DNA of 64,000 nt, taken from the NCBI RefSeq assembly GCF_000152785.1, contig NZ_CH672414.1, forward strand, positions 1,049,483 through 1,113,482, in the 5' to 3' direction. This DNA comes from Yoonia vestfoldensis SKA53 (GTDB lineage Bacteria; Pseudomonadota; Alphaproteobacteria; Rhodobacterales; Rhodobacteraceae). Below the pieces are notes generated by a model. That model searched no databases. It saw only the letters and a program-made list of their open reading frames with translations, and had not been told where the DNA came from. A program made the translations under genes and the position numbers. Numbering within the stretch: the first letter of the stretch is position 1; the number at the start of each line of letters is the position of its first letter. Positions 27,877 to 36,253 of this stretch are shown in pieces.

Positions 27877-29619
27877 TTAGCGCATTTCCTCTGCCGGTGT
27901 GACGCCTAGAATACCCAAACCGTGCGAAATAACAATCGCAACAGCCCGGATCAGCGCAATTTTCGCTTGTGTTGTATCAGAATCACCCATCTGCAGGAAC
28001 CGCAGGGACGCATCGTCATTGCCACGGTTCCACAAAGCATGGAAATCCGACGCCAGATCATACAGATAAAACGCGATCCTGTGGGGTTCATGGCCCTTGG
28101 CCGCGATTTCCACCAGACGCGGCCATTCGGCGATCTTGCGCGCGACGGCCAGCTCGGCCTCGTGGGTCAGACCGGACAGATCGACCGCAGCCAGCGTGGC
28201 GTCATCAACCGCGACACCGGCATCCTGCGCCTTGCGCAACACCGAATTGACCCGCGCATGGGCATATTGGACATAAAAGACAGGGTTATCCTTGGATTGT
28301 TCCAAAACCTTTGCAAAATCGAAATCCAAAGGCGCGTCATTCTTGCGCGTCAGCATGTGAAAACGGGTCACGTCAGGGCCAACCTCGTCCACCACATCGC
28401 GCAGCGTGATGAATGTTCCGGCCCGTTTCGACATCTTGAACGGCGCGCCGTTCTGGTACAGCTTCACCAATTGGGTCAGCTTGATATCCAGCGGCACCTT
28501 GCCATCCGACAACGCTGCAACTGCCGCCTTCATCCGTTTGACATAGCCACCGTGATCGGCCCCGAACACGTCGATCAGCGCATCAAAGCCGCGCTGCACC
28601 TTGTCATAATGATAGGCGATATCGGGCGCAAAATAGGTCCAGGCACCGTCCGATTTCTGCACCGGCCGGTCCACGTCATCGCCGTGGGCGGTGGATTTGA
28701 ACAGGGTCTGTTCGCGCGGTTCCCAATCTTCGGGCGTCTTGCCCTTGGGGGCTTCCAGCACGCCTTGATAGATCAGGCCCTTGGCATCAAGCTCTGCAAT
28801 CGCTTTCTCGATCAAGCCACTGCCGTACAATGATTTTTCGGAATAGAAACTATCCATCTCGATACCCAGCTGCGCCAGATCGGCACGGATCAGCGCCATC
28901 ATCGCATCGGTCGCAAACAGGCGGACATCGTCCAGCCAGACATCTTCGCTTTGGTCCAAATACTCAGATCCGACCTTCTCCTTCAGCGCCTCGCCCACGG
29001 GGATCAGGTAATCGCCGGGATAGGACCCTTCGGGCCAGTCCACGGTCAGGTCATGCGCCTCGACATAACGCAGATAGACCGACCGCGCGAGCACATCGAC
29101 CTGTGCGCCGCCATCATTGATGTAATATTCGCGCGTCACATCATAGCCTGCGTAATCGAGCAGGCTGGCCAGCGCATCGCCGAACACCGCACCACGGGTA
29201 TGGCCCACATGCAACGGGCCGGTGGGGTTCGCGCTGACATATTCGACCAGCATCCGCTGCCCCTGCCCCAATCTGGACCGGCCAAAACCTTTATCCGACA
29301 GCGCCGATTTTACGATGCCCTGCCAGGCGGCAGGCACCAGATGCATGTTCAGAAATCCAGGCCCTGCAACATCGGCGCTGGCGATCAGCGGGTCCGCGGC
29401 CAGTTTCACCGCCAGCGCATCGGCGATCGCACGCGGGTTCAGGCCCGCAGGTTTGGCCAGCACCATCGCAGCATTCGTTGCCATATCGCCATGTGCGGCA
29501 TCGCGGGGCGGTTCGACCGCGACGGCATCCAGCGCCAGCCCCTGCGGCAAGGCGCCATCGGCAACCATCTGGTCAAGACAGGCCAGCACACGGCCCCGCA
29601 CATCAGCGAAAAGGTTCAT
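27877..29619 (-). CDS. argS: Arginine--tRNA ligase
   Basis: 580 aa from ATG 29619 (MNLFADVRGRVL); the extra 18 residues from 29673 overlap dgt and are rejected. Class I synthetase: HIGH-type motif HVGHTRGAVFGDAL, KMSKS-type motif KMSKRAGTFITLRDV, an N-terminal Add-1 domain and the C-terminal DALR anticodon-binding domain beginning near VQYAHARVNSVLRKA. Lies 50 bases after dgt. Confidence 0.97.
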   Translation of the reverse strand: MNLFADVRGRVLACLDQMVADGALPQGLALDAVAVEPPRDAAHGDMATNAAMVLAKPAGLNPRAIADALAVKLAADPLIASADVAGPGFLNMHLVPAAWQGIVKSALSDKGFGRSRLGQGQRMLVEYVSANPTGPLHVGHTRGAVFGDALASLLDYAGYDVTREYYINDGGAQVDVLARSVYLRYVEAHDLTVDWPEGSYPGDYLIPVGEALKEKVGSEYLDQSEDVWLDDVRLFATDAMMALIRADLAQLGIEMDSFYSEKSLYGSGLIEKAIAELDAKGLIYQGVLEAPKGKTPEDWEPREQTLFKSTAHGDDVDRPVQKSDGAWTYFAPDIAYHYDKVQRGFDALIDVFGADHGGYVKRMKAAVAALSDGKVPLDIKLTQLVKLYQNGAPFKMSKRAGTFITLRDVVDEVGPDVTRFHMLTRKNDAPLDFDFAKVLEQSKDNPVFYVQYAHARVNSVLRKAQDAGVAVDDATLAAVDLSGLTHEAELAVARKIAEWPRLVEIAAKGHEPHRIAFYLYDLASDFHALWNRGNDDASLRFLQMGDSDTTQAKIALIRAVAIVISHGLGILGVTPAEEMR

Positions 29620-29669
29620 TTTATCGGTCCATTTTTGATCCGGCAGGTGTATCACCCCCGCCGCCCGCG

Positions 29670-30842
29670 TCAATTCCCGTCGATCACCCCGGGTGGGATG
29701 GTTTCGCCGCCAATCAGGCGTTTGTGTTCCTGAATGGCAAAACGGTCAGTCATGCCTGCGATGTAATCGGCCACGATCCGCGCCAGCGCGGTGCGGCCCT
29801 GCGCATCGGCCACATCCTTGCGCCATTGCTTGGGCAGCTCGTCCGGGTTGTCCATGAAGAACGGGAATAATTCGTTAACCATGTTCGTGACAACGACCCG
29901 CATTTCGACCACCGCAGGCGCACGGTACATGCGGTCGAACAGGAATTGCCGGATCACTTTCAGATCGGTCCAAAGGTCGGGTGAAAACTGGATCACCATG
30001 CGCCCGGCGTGGCGGATATCATGCACCGATCTGGGGTTCAGATCGGCCAGATTGCGGCGGCTGACAGCGATCACATCCTCGACCAGCACGCCAAAGAACC
30101 GGCGCAACGCCTCGTGCCGGCGGCGGTAGTAATTCAGGCCGGGGTATTTCGCATCGACCCGCGCGAAACAATCGCGCAGGATCGGCAGGGCGGCAAGATC
30201 ATCGGTGCTGAACAGTTCTGCACGAAGTCCGTCGTGCAAGTCATGGTTATTATAGGCGATATCGTCTGAAAGTGCAGCCACCTGCGCCTCGGCACTGGCA
30301 TGGGTGTGCAGTTCCAGATCGTGGCGCGCATTATAGGCGGCCAGCGCATAGGGGATGTCGCCCACAACCGGCCCATTATGTTTGGCGATGCCTTCCAGCG
30401 TTTCCCATGTCAGGTTCAGCCCGTCCCATTCGGCATAATGCCGTTCCAGATCGGTGACGATCCGCAGGGCCTGCGCATTGTGGTCGAAACCGCCGTAAGG
30501 TTGCATCAGCGCATCCAGCGCCTCTTCGCCGGTATGCCCGAACGGTGTGTGGCCCAGATCATGTGCCAAGGCGACAGCCTCGGTCAGTTCCACGTTCAGC
30601 CCCAAGGTCGCGGCGATGGTGCGCGCGACCTGTGCCACCTCGATCGAATGGGTCAGGCGGGTGCGGAAATAATCGCCTTCATGTTCGATGAAGACTTGGG
30701 TCTTGTGTTTGAGCCGCCGGAAGGCCGAGGCATGGATGATCCGGTCACGGTCGCGCTGGAACGGCGAGCGAAAGGTGCTTTCTTCTTCTGCATAAAGCCT
30801 GCCGCGTGGATTGGCCGGATCGGTCGCATAGGGCGCTGTCAT
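29670..30842 (-). CDS. dgt: Deoxyguanosinetriphosphate triphosphohydrolase-like protein
   Basis: 390 aa HD-domain enzyme. Metal-binding residues in RTRLTHSIEVAQVART and ALAHDLGHTPFGHTGE, plus the distal D in ALSDDIAYNNHDLHDG. Type-2 dGTPase group (shorter than E. coli Dgt at 505 aa); members hydrolyse dNTPs to deoxynucleosides and tripolyphosphate. First gene of the dgt-argS-SPOR-nagZ-scpA-scpB unit; divergent from the IscA-like gene across 70 bases. Confidence 0.92.
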   Translation of the reverse strand: MTAPYATDPANPRGRLYAEEESTFRSPFQRDRDRIIHASAFRRLKHKTQVFIEHEGDYFRTRLTHSIEVAQVARTIAATLGLNVELTEAVALAHDLGHTPFGHTGEEALDALMQPYGGFDHNAQALRIVTDLERHYAEWDGLNLTWETLEGIAKHNGPVVGDIPYALAAYNARHDLELHTHASAEAQVAALSDDIAYNNHDLHDGLRAELFSTDDLAALPILRDCFARVDAKYPGLNYYRRRHEALRRFFGVLVEDVIAVSRRNLADLNPRSVHDIRHAGRMVIQFSPDLWTDLKVIRQFLFDRMYRAPAVVEMRVVVTNMVNELFPFFMDNPDELPKQWRKDVADAQGRTALARIVADYIAGMTDRFAIQEHKRLIGGETIPPGVIDGN

Positions 30843-30867
30843 TTGTTTGCCTGTTGTCGGGTTTGCC

Positions 30868-30885
30868 TGACATGCCTATATGTCA
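30868..30885. promoter_or_regulatory. 18-bp palindrome between dgt and the IscA-like gene
   Basis: TGACAT, 6-base spacer, ATGTCA. It lies within the 70-base divergent intergenic region, 25 bases from dgt and 27 bases from the IscA-like start, where it could influence both. Regulator unknown. Confidence 0.4.
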
Positions 30886-30912
30886 AAGATGAACAATCCG
30901 AAAGGCGATGCA

Positions 30913-31239
30913 ATGCTTACGCTTCCTCCCCAAGTCACGCCGCGTGCTTTTGAACGGCTGGCGGAAATTGGCGCTGCCGCGCAAGGCAAGGCCCTGCGCA
31001 TCGCGGTCGAAGGCGGCGGTTGTTCGGGGTTTCAATATGAAATTGATCTGGACGAGCCAAAGGACGACGATCTGATCCTGTCGGACAAAGGCGAAACCGT
31101 GGTGATCGACGCCATTTCGCTGCCGTTCCTGACCGATGCTGTGATCGATTTTTCCGAAGAATTGATCGGCGCACGGTTCGTGATCAACAATCCAAATGCA
31201 TCCTCGTCCTGTGGCTGCGGCACATCGTTTGCGATGTGA
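30913..31239 (+). CDS. HesB/IscA-type iron-sulfur carrier protein
   Basis: 108 aa from ATG 30913 with AAAGGCG upstream. A-type carrier with three conserved cysteines: C37 in GGGCSGFQYEID and C100/C102 in SSCGCGTSFAM. Accepts or delivers iron-sulfur clusters to apoproteins. The sequence resembles ErpA-like alphaproteobacterial members (no suf operon nearby). Overlaps the xthA start by four bases. Confidence 0.9.
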   Translation: MLTLPPQVTPRAFERLAEIGAAAQGKALRIAVEGGGCSGFQYEIDLDEPKDDDLILSDKGETVVIDAISLPFLTDAVIDFSEELIGARFVINNPNASSSCGCGTSFAM

Positions 31240-32018
31240 TGAAGATCGCGACATTCAACATCAACGGCGTCAAGGCGCGGATCGAAACCCTGTGCGATTG
31301 GCTGGACGACAGCGCACCAGACGTGGCGATCCTGCAAGAGATCAAATCGGTCGATGACGGCTTTCCCCGCCAGTTGATCGAGGATCGCGGCTATACGCTC
31401 GAAACCCACGGGCAAAAGGGGTTCAACGGGGTGGCGATCCTGTCGAAACTGCCGCTGGAGGATGTGACCCGTGGCCTGCCCGGTGATGATGCCGACGAAC
31501 AGGCCCGCTGGATCGAGGCGACAGTGGTTGGCGATGTCGCGGTGCGGATTTGCGGGCTATACCTGCCCAACGGAAACCCCGCGCCGGGGCCGAAGTTTGA
31601 CTATAAGCTCGCATGGATGGAAAGGTTGCTGGCGCGCGCCACCGCGCTGCTGGCCGACGAGATGCCCGCGCTGATGGCGGGGGATTACAACATCATCCCG
31701 CAAGGAATGGACGCCGCAAGGCCTCAGGTCTGGCGCGACGATGCTTTGTTCCGGCCTGAAAGCCGTGCCGCCTATCGCCGTATCCTGAACCTTGGTTTTA
31801 CCGAGGCGTTCCGCACGCTGGAACCCGGCGCGGGACATTATTCGTTCTGGGATTATCAGGCCGGGGCCTGGGAAAAGAACAATGGTATCCGCATCGACCA
31901 TTTCCTGCTGACCCCGCAATGCGCGGATCTGCTGGCGGGGGCCTGGATCGAAAAAGACCTGCGTGCGCGCGACAAACCGTCGGATCATGTGCCGGTCTGG
32001 GTGGAACTGCGCCCCTGA
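31236..32018 (+). CDS. xthA: Exodeoxyribonuclease III
   Basis: 260 aa of the AP-endonuclease/exonuclease III family. N-terminal KIATFNINGVKARI, catalytic glutamate in LQEIKSVDDGFP, the GLYLPNGNP region, MAGDYNIIP, and the C-terminal RIDHFLLTP and PSDHVPVW motifs with the general-base histidine. Repairs abasic and oxidised 3' ends. Start at 31236 or the following ATG at 31239; it overlaps the preceding stop, implying coupling with the iron-sulfur carrier. Confidence 0.95.
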   Translation: MMKIATFNINGVKARIETLCDWLDDSAPDVAILQEIKSVDDGFPRQLIEDRGYTLETHGQKGFNGVAILSKLPLEDVTRGLPGDDADEQARWIEATVVGDVAVRICGLYLPNGNPAPGPKFDYKLAWMERLLARATALLADEMPALMAGDYNIIPQGMDAARPQVWRDDALFRPESRAAYRRILNLGFTEAFRTLEPGAGHYSFWDYQAGAWEKNNGIRIDHFLLTPQCADLLAGAWIEKDLRARDKPSDHVPVWVELRP

Positions 32019-32029
32019 CGGGGCTGGTG

Positions 32030-32062
32030 GCCTTCGGCGAGGATATTTTTAAACAGATGAAG
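32030..32062 (+). repeat. Dispersed intergenic element, copy 4
   Basis: Diverged copy: GCCTTCGGCGAG head, GATATTTTT middle, AAACAGATGAAG tail, 11 bases after the xthA stop, sense orientation. Its tail overlaps the 3' end of the convergent FAD monooxygenase gene, so the repeat supplies that gene's last four codons and its stop. Confidence 0.7.
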
Positions 32063-33185
32063 TTGTCACGTCGTGGTCATAGAGCCAGCCAAGGCGGTTG
32101 ATAAACGCGTCTGGCGCAATTTTACCAAGTGTTTTCAGCCCTAGATGCGCCACACGCCGTGGGGCGCCGGACAGGTGATAATTGCGCGCATTGGCGTTGG
32201 CGGCGGCGATGGCGCGGCTGACGCGGGGGCGGCGGGCGGATTGATAGGCGTGCAGCGCCTGCGCCAGATTGGGCTGCGCATCGGTGATCTGTGCGAGGGT
32301 AAAGGCATCTTCAATCGCGAGATTAGCGCCTTGGGCCAGAAACGGCAGCGTCGGATGGGCGGCATCACCCAGCAGCGCGATTTGGTCATTGTGCCAATGA
32401 TCCGCCACCTTATGGCGGAACAGGCCCCAAAGATTGCAGGCATCGACCCCCGCCAGAAGATCCTGCAACGGTGCGGCGCAATCGGCGAAGGCTGCGCGCA
32501 GATTGGCGGGGTCATCACCGTGGTGCCAACCTTCGGCGGCCCAAATGTCGCGTTCCTGCACGGCAACGATATTCAGCCGGTTCCGAGCCAAAGGATAGGT
32601 CACGACATGCCGCCCCGGTGCCATCCAGATTTGTGCGACGGGTGGCACGTTGGCGGCGGGAATGATCGCGCGCCAAGCGACCTGTCCGGTGAAAAACGGA
32701 GCATCCGCAGTGTTCAGCACAGGCCGGATCACTGAATGCAACCCATCGGCGCCAAGCGTCAGATCTGCGCCAGATAAACCATCCGCTGTCACATCCGCGA
32801 TCCGCGCGTTCAGCACGATGCGCACGCCCGCCGCGGCGCAGGCCTGCGCCAGCAGACCGATCAAATCGGCGCGGTGCACGAAGCGGTACGGCGGGGTCTG
32901 GCGGGTCAGGTCAAAGCGCGCGATGGCCCGCCCGCTGAGCGCATCCACCGGTTTGACAGCTGTAGCGCGCAGACCGGACTGGTCCAGTGCATCCGCCAGC
33001 CCAAGAGCTGCAAGCGCACGCGCGCCATTGGGGGTGAGTTGCAGGCCTGCGCCCACCTCGGCAATGGCGGGGGCTTGTTCGTGGACAGTGACCTGTGCGC
33101 CTTGGCGTGCAAAGGCCAAGGCCGCGGTCAGCCCGCCGATCCCGCCGCCAATGATGGCAATGCTGCGTCCGGCATTGGCCCCCAC
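32049..33185 (-). CDS. FAD-dependent monooxygenase (salicylate hydroxylase-like)
   Basis: 378 aa if started at GTG 33185, one base after the dksA stop; the ORF remains open to an ATG at 33239 inside dksA, which would add 18 residues unlike the family. FAD-binding Rossmann motif IIGGGIGGLTAA begins ten residues in; the second FAD motif GDAAHPTLPFLAQGANLAIED and the middle DG motif GADGLHS are present. Group A flavin hydroxylase of aromatic or other ring substrates; substrate unknown. Translation is likely coupled to dksA, an unusual partner. Confidence 0.83.
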   Translation of the reverse strand: MGANAGRSIAIIGGGIGGLTAALAFARQGAQVTVHEQAPAIAEVGAGLQLTPNGARALAALGLADALDQSGLRATAVKPVDALSGRAIARFDLTRQTPPYRFVHRADLIGLLAQACAAAGVRIVLNARIADVTADGLSGADLTLGADGLHSVIRPVLNTADAPFFTGQVAWRAIIPAANVPPVAQIWMAPGRHVVTYPLARNRLNIVAVQERDIWAAEGWHHGDDPANLRAAFADCAAPLQDLLAGVDACNLWGLFRHKVADHWHNDQIALLGDAAHPTLPFLAQGANLAIEDAFTLAQITDAQPNLAQALHAYQSARRPRVSRAIAAANANARNYHLSGAPRRVAHLGLKTLGKIAPDAFINRLGWLYDHDVTTSSV

Positions 33186-33186
33186 A

Positions 33187-33609
33187 TCAATCGTCGCGGT
33201 GGACTTTTTCACGCCGTTCGTGGCGTTCTTGCGCTTCAAGGCTCATCGTGGCGATGGGGCGCGCATCCAGACGCTTGAGCGAAATCGGCTCGCCGGTGAT
33301 TTCACAATAGCCGTATTCGCCATCGTCGATTCGGCGCAGCGCGGCGTCGATCTTGTTGACCAGCTTGCGCTGGCGGTCGCGGGTGCGCAACTCGATCGAC
33401 CTGTCGGTTTCTTCAGAGGCGCGGTCTGCCACATCGGGGATATTGCGGGTCTGGTCTTTCATCCCCGCCACGGTGTCGCGGCTGTCTTCGAGGATCTCCG
33501 CCTTCCAATCCAGCAACTTGCGGCGGAAATATTCGGTCTGGCGTTCGTTCATGAAAGGTTCGTCATCGGCCGGACGATAATCGTTCGAAAGAAACACTTC
33601 GGCTTTCAT
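33187..33609 (-). CDS. dksA: DksA/TraR family RNA polymerase regulator (single-cysteine type)
   Basis: 140 aa from ATG 33609. Coiled-coil arms with the tip motif DxxDxA (D59, D62, A64) needed to act on RNA polymerase with ppGpp. The zinc-finger region GEYGYCEITGEPISLKRLDARP retains only one cysteine (C102) of the four found in E. coli DksA. I recall that Rhodobacter sphaeroides DksA is also a cysteine-poor form. Directly upstream of the FAD monooxygenase and divergent from the MoxR gene. Confidence 0.92.
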   Translation of the reverse strand: MKAEVFLSNDYRPADDEPFMNERQTEYFRRKLLDWKAEILEDSRDTVAGMKDQTRNIPDVADRASEETDRSIELRTRDRQRKLVNKIDAALRRIDDGEYGYCEITGEPISLKRLDARPIATMSLEAQERHERREKVHRDD

Positions 33610-33788
33610 CGCATTTTCCTTGTCTGGCGATCGGGTAACGCGACCACAGGCCATGCAGCAACGGTCCCAATTCCAGCGCCGTGTACCCTTTTGGCCTTGC
33701 CATGTCACCCCCTGAATTGATCTGCGGGGCGGGTGTTGCCGATCGTCGTAGACCTGCTAACTTGCGCAGAAATCAAAGGGTAAAGATC

Positions 33789-34628
33789 ATGCAGTTCACC
33801 GGCACCGACAGCTATATCGCGACCGACGATCTGAAGATGGCGGTCAATGCTGCGGTCACGCTGGAACGCCCTTTGCTGGTCAAGGGTGAACCCGGCACCG
33901 GCAAGACCGAACTGGCCCGTCAGGTCAGCGCCGCGCTTGGCCTGCCGATGATCGAATGGCACATCAAATCCACCACCAAGGCGCAGCAGGGCCTTTATGA
34001 ATATGACGCCGTGAGCCGGTTGCGCGACAGCCAGCTGGGTGATGCGCGGGTCAACGATGTTGCCAATTACATCAAGCGCGGCAAGCTGTGGCAGGCCTTT
34101 GCCGCCCCGGGCCGTGTCGTGCTGCTGATCGACGAGGTGGACAAGGCCGATATCGAATTTCCCAATGACCTGTTACAAGAACTCGACCGGATGGAATTCC
34201 ATGTCTACGAGACCGGCGAGACCGTGCGCGCGATCCACCGGCCCATCGTGATCATCACATCCAATAATGAAAAAGAACTGCCCGACGCCTTTTTGCGGCG
34301 CTGTTTTTTTCATTACATCCGGTTTCCCGACATCGAGATTCTGCGCCGGATCGTGGCGGTGCATCATCCGCAGATCAAGGATGCCTTGCTGACCACCGCG
34401 CTGACCCAGTTTTATGACATCCGCGACACGCCGGGGCTGAAAAAGAAGCCATCTACGTCAGAAGTGCTGGATTGGCTGAAACTGCTGCTGGCCGAGGATC
34501 TGACCCCCGAAGACCTGCGCCGTGACGGGGCCGATGCGCTGCCGCGCCTGCATGGCGCATTGTTGAAAAATGAACAGGATGTGCATCTGTTCGAACGACT
34601 TGCCTTCATGGCGCGTGGCAAAAGGTGA
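33789..34628 (+). CDS. MoxR-family AAA+ ATPase
   Basis: 279 aa from ATG 33789. Walker A GEPGTGKT at residues 33-40, Walker B VLLIDEVDKAD, sensor/arginine-finger region ITSNNEKELPDAFLRRCFFHYIRFPD. MoxR ATPases act as chaperones for cofactor insertion or complex assembly, normally together with a VWA-domain protein. Such a partner (CoxE-like) is encoded 1.6 kb downstream on the same strand, separated by a DUF2927 lipoprotein gene and a 56-residue membrane protein gene. Confidence 0.9.
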   Translation: MQFTGTDSYIATDDLKMAVNAAVTLERPLLVKGEPGTGKTELARQVSAALGLPMIEWHIKSTTKAQQGLYEYDAVSRLRDSQLGDARVNDVANYIKRGKLWQAFAAPGRVVLLIDEVDKADIEFPNDLLQELDRMEFHVYETGETVRAIHRPIVIITSNNEKELPDAFLRRCFFHYIRFPDIEILRRIVAVHHPQIKDALLTTALTQFYDIRDTPGLKKKPSTSEVLDWLKLLLAEDLTPEDLRRDGADALPRLHGALLKNEQDVHLFERLAFMARGKR

Positions 34629-34666
34629 TCACGCGGCACCCTGATCCGGCCTCTACGTGCCTGACC

Positions 34667-36058
34667 ATGCGCATGAGGGGCGCGCCGTCTGCCCTGCCGA
34701 TCCTTAAATATCTGTGCCTGCTTGGCGTGCTTGTGTTGGCCGCCTGCACGCCACAACTGCGCGTGGCAGGGCCTGAGGGGGTCGCGCCGGTCCGCTTGGA
34801 TTTTCCCGCGATGCGCAGCTTTGCCGCCGCCAGCCCCGGCCCCGCGCGCCGCCCCAATGCGCAGATCGCGCGCGATTTTTCCGATCTGAGCTTTCAGCTT
34901 GAAAGCGGGCGGCCGATCCCGCTGTTCACCCGTTTTGAAGGGCCGGTCACGGTGGCGTTCAACGGCCCTGTCCCCGCGCAACTGGCCGCCGATCTTGACG
35001 GTCTGCTGGCGCGGCTGCGCGCCGAGGCGGGGATTGATATCAGCCAGATCACGGGCGGCGATGCAACGATCCGGATCGAGCTGGTAGCGCCACGCCAGTT
35101 GCGGCAGGCCGCCCCAGGTGCGGCCTGTTTCGTGGTGCCGCGGGTCCGCGACTGGGCCGCATTGCGCCGCAACCGCCAAAGCCCGCTGATTGACTGGACC
35201 ACATTGCAGGTCCGCGAACAGGCTGCTGTGTTCATCCCCAATGATGCAACCCCGCAGGAAATGCGCGATTGTCTGCACGAGGAACTTGCACAGGCGCTGG
35301 GGCCGCTGAATGACCTGTATCGCCTGCCCGATTCCGTGTTCAACGATGACGACATGCATGCCGTGCTAACCGGTTTCGACATGCTGATCCTGCGCGTCAC
35401 CTATGCGCCCGAATTGCGCAGCGGCATGACCCCGCCAGAGGTGATGGCGCGGGTGCCGGGCATTCTGGAACGGATCAACCCTGCGGGCGCGGGCGGCGCA
35501 GCACCGCTCACCGCGGCCACGACCCGCGACTGGACGCAGGCGATCATCATCGCCTTGGGCGGCACCGCATCGCGCGGGGTCCGCCAGCAAGCCGCGGCGC
35601 ATGCGGTGGCCATCGGTCAGGCGCGCGGCTGGACCGGCACGCGCGCGGGGTTTGCGCAATATGTTTTCGGCCGGTTGCAGATTGGGACCGACCCGTCACT
35701 GGCCTTGGGCGCGTTCAATGCCGCGACCCGCGCCTATGCGGGCGATCCGAACCTGCGCATCCAAGCTGCACATGTGGCACAACAGCAGGCCGCCTTTGCC
35801 TTGATCGCGCGCGATCCAGAGGCGATACTGGCCCTGACAGGCCCGGCCATCACCGTGGCGCGCCAGCATGAAAACGCAGCCCTGCTGGCCGTGCTGATGA
35901 TGTTGCGCGCCGAAGCTTTGGACCTGCAGGGCCAACCCGAAGCCGCAATGGCGCTGCGGCTGGACAGTCTGGGATGGGGGTTATACGGGTTCGGCGACAG
36001 GGACGCGGTGATTGCACGGCTTAATGAAATCGCCAGCCTGTCGCGCCTGCCAAGCTGA
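34667..36058 (+). CDS. DUF2927 lipoprotein
   Basis: 463 aa from ATG 34667 (GTG 34625, overlapping the MoxR stop, and ATG 34673 are alternatives). Lipobox LAAC with cysteine at residue 27. DUF2927 domain at about 60-250 with FTRFEGPVTVAFNG, ACFVVPRVRDW and CLHEELAQALGPLNDLYRLPDSVFND; the HEE-L pattern resembles a metalloprotease-like helix, which is inference. The C-terminal 180 residues are helical and alanine-rich. Exported and probably outer- or inner-membrane anchored. Function unknown. Confidence 0.8.
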   Translation: MRMRGAPSALPILKYLCLLGVLVLAACTPQLRVAGPEGVAPVRLDFPAMRSFAAASPGPARRPNAQIARDFSDLSFQLESGRPIPLFTRFEGPVTVAFNGPVPAQLAADLDGLLARLRAEAGIDISQITGGDATIRIELVAPRQLRQAAPGAACFVVPRVRDWAALRRNRQSPLIDWTTLQVREQAAVFIPNDATPQEMRDCLHEELAQALGPLNDLYRLPDSVFNDDDMHAVLTGFDMLILRVTYAPELRSGMTPPEVMARVPGILERINPAGAGGAAPLTAATTRDWTQAIIIALGGTASRGVRQQAAAHAVAIGQARGWTGTRAGFAQYVFGRLQIGTDPSLALGAFNAATRAYAGDPNLRIQAAHVAQQQAAFALIARDPEAILALTGPAITVARQHENAALLAVLMMLRAEALDLQGQPEAAMALRLDSLGWGLYGFGDRDAVIARLNEIASLSRLPS

Positions 36059-36078
36059 ACCCATAGAAAGGTGTCACG

Positions 36079-36249
36079 ATGATCTATCCACTGTCCGGGC
36101 TGCTGATCGGGGCCGCCATCGGCGCTTGGCGCGCAAAGGCGAACGGCGGCAAGCCGCTTGATATGCTGCAATGGGGCGCGGCCTTTGGGATTGCGCTGGG
36201 GCTGGTTGGGTTGTTCGTGCTGATCTTCGTCGAACGCAGCCTGCTGTGA
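36079..36249 (+). CDS. 56-residue membrane protein
   Basis: Starts ATG 36079 with GAAAGGTG upstream. Begins MIYPLSGLLIGAAIGAWRAK, has a short basic loop (RAKANGGK), then a second hydrophobic segment (about residues 31-51) and ends ERSLL. Two predicted membrane helices. Lies 20 bases after the DUF2927 gene and four bases before the VWA gene, so surely part of the same transcript. I recall similar short proteins beside these genes in other Rhodobacterales; any enzymatic name on so short a protein would be unsupported. Confidence 0.72.
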   Translation: MIYPLSGLLIGAAIGAWRAKANGGKPLDMLQWGAAFGIALGLVGLFVLIFVERSLL

Positions 36250-36253
36250 CCTG

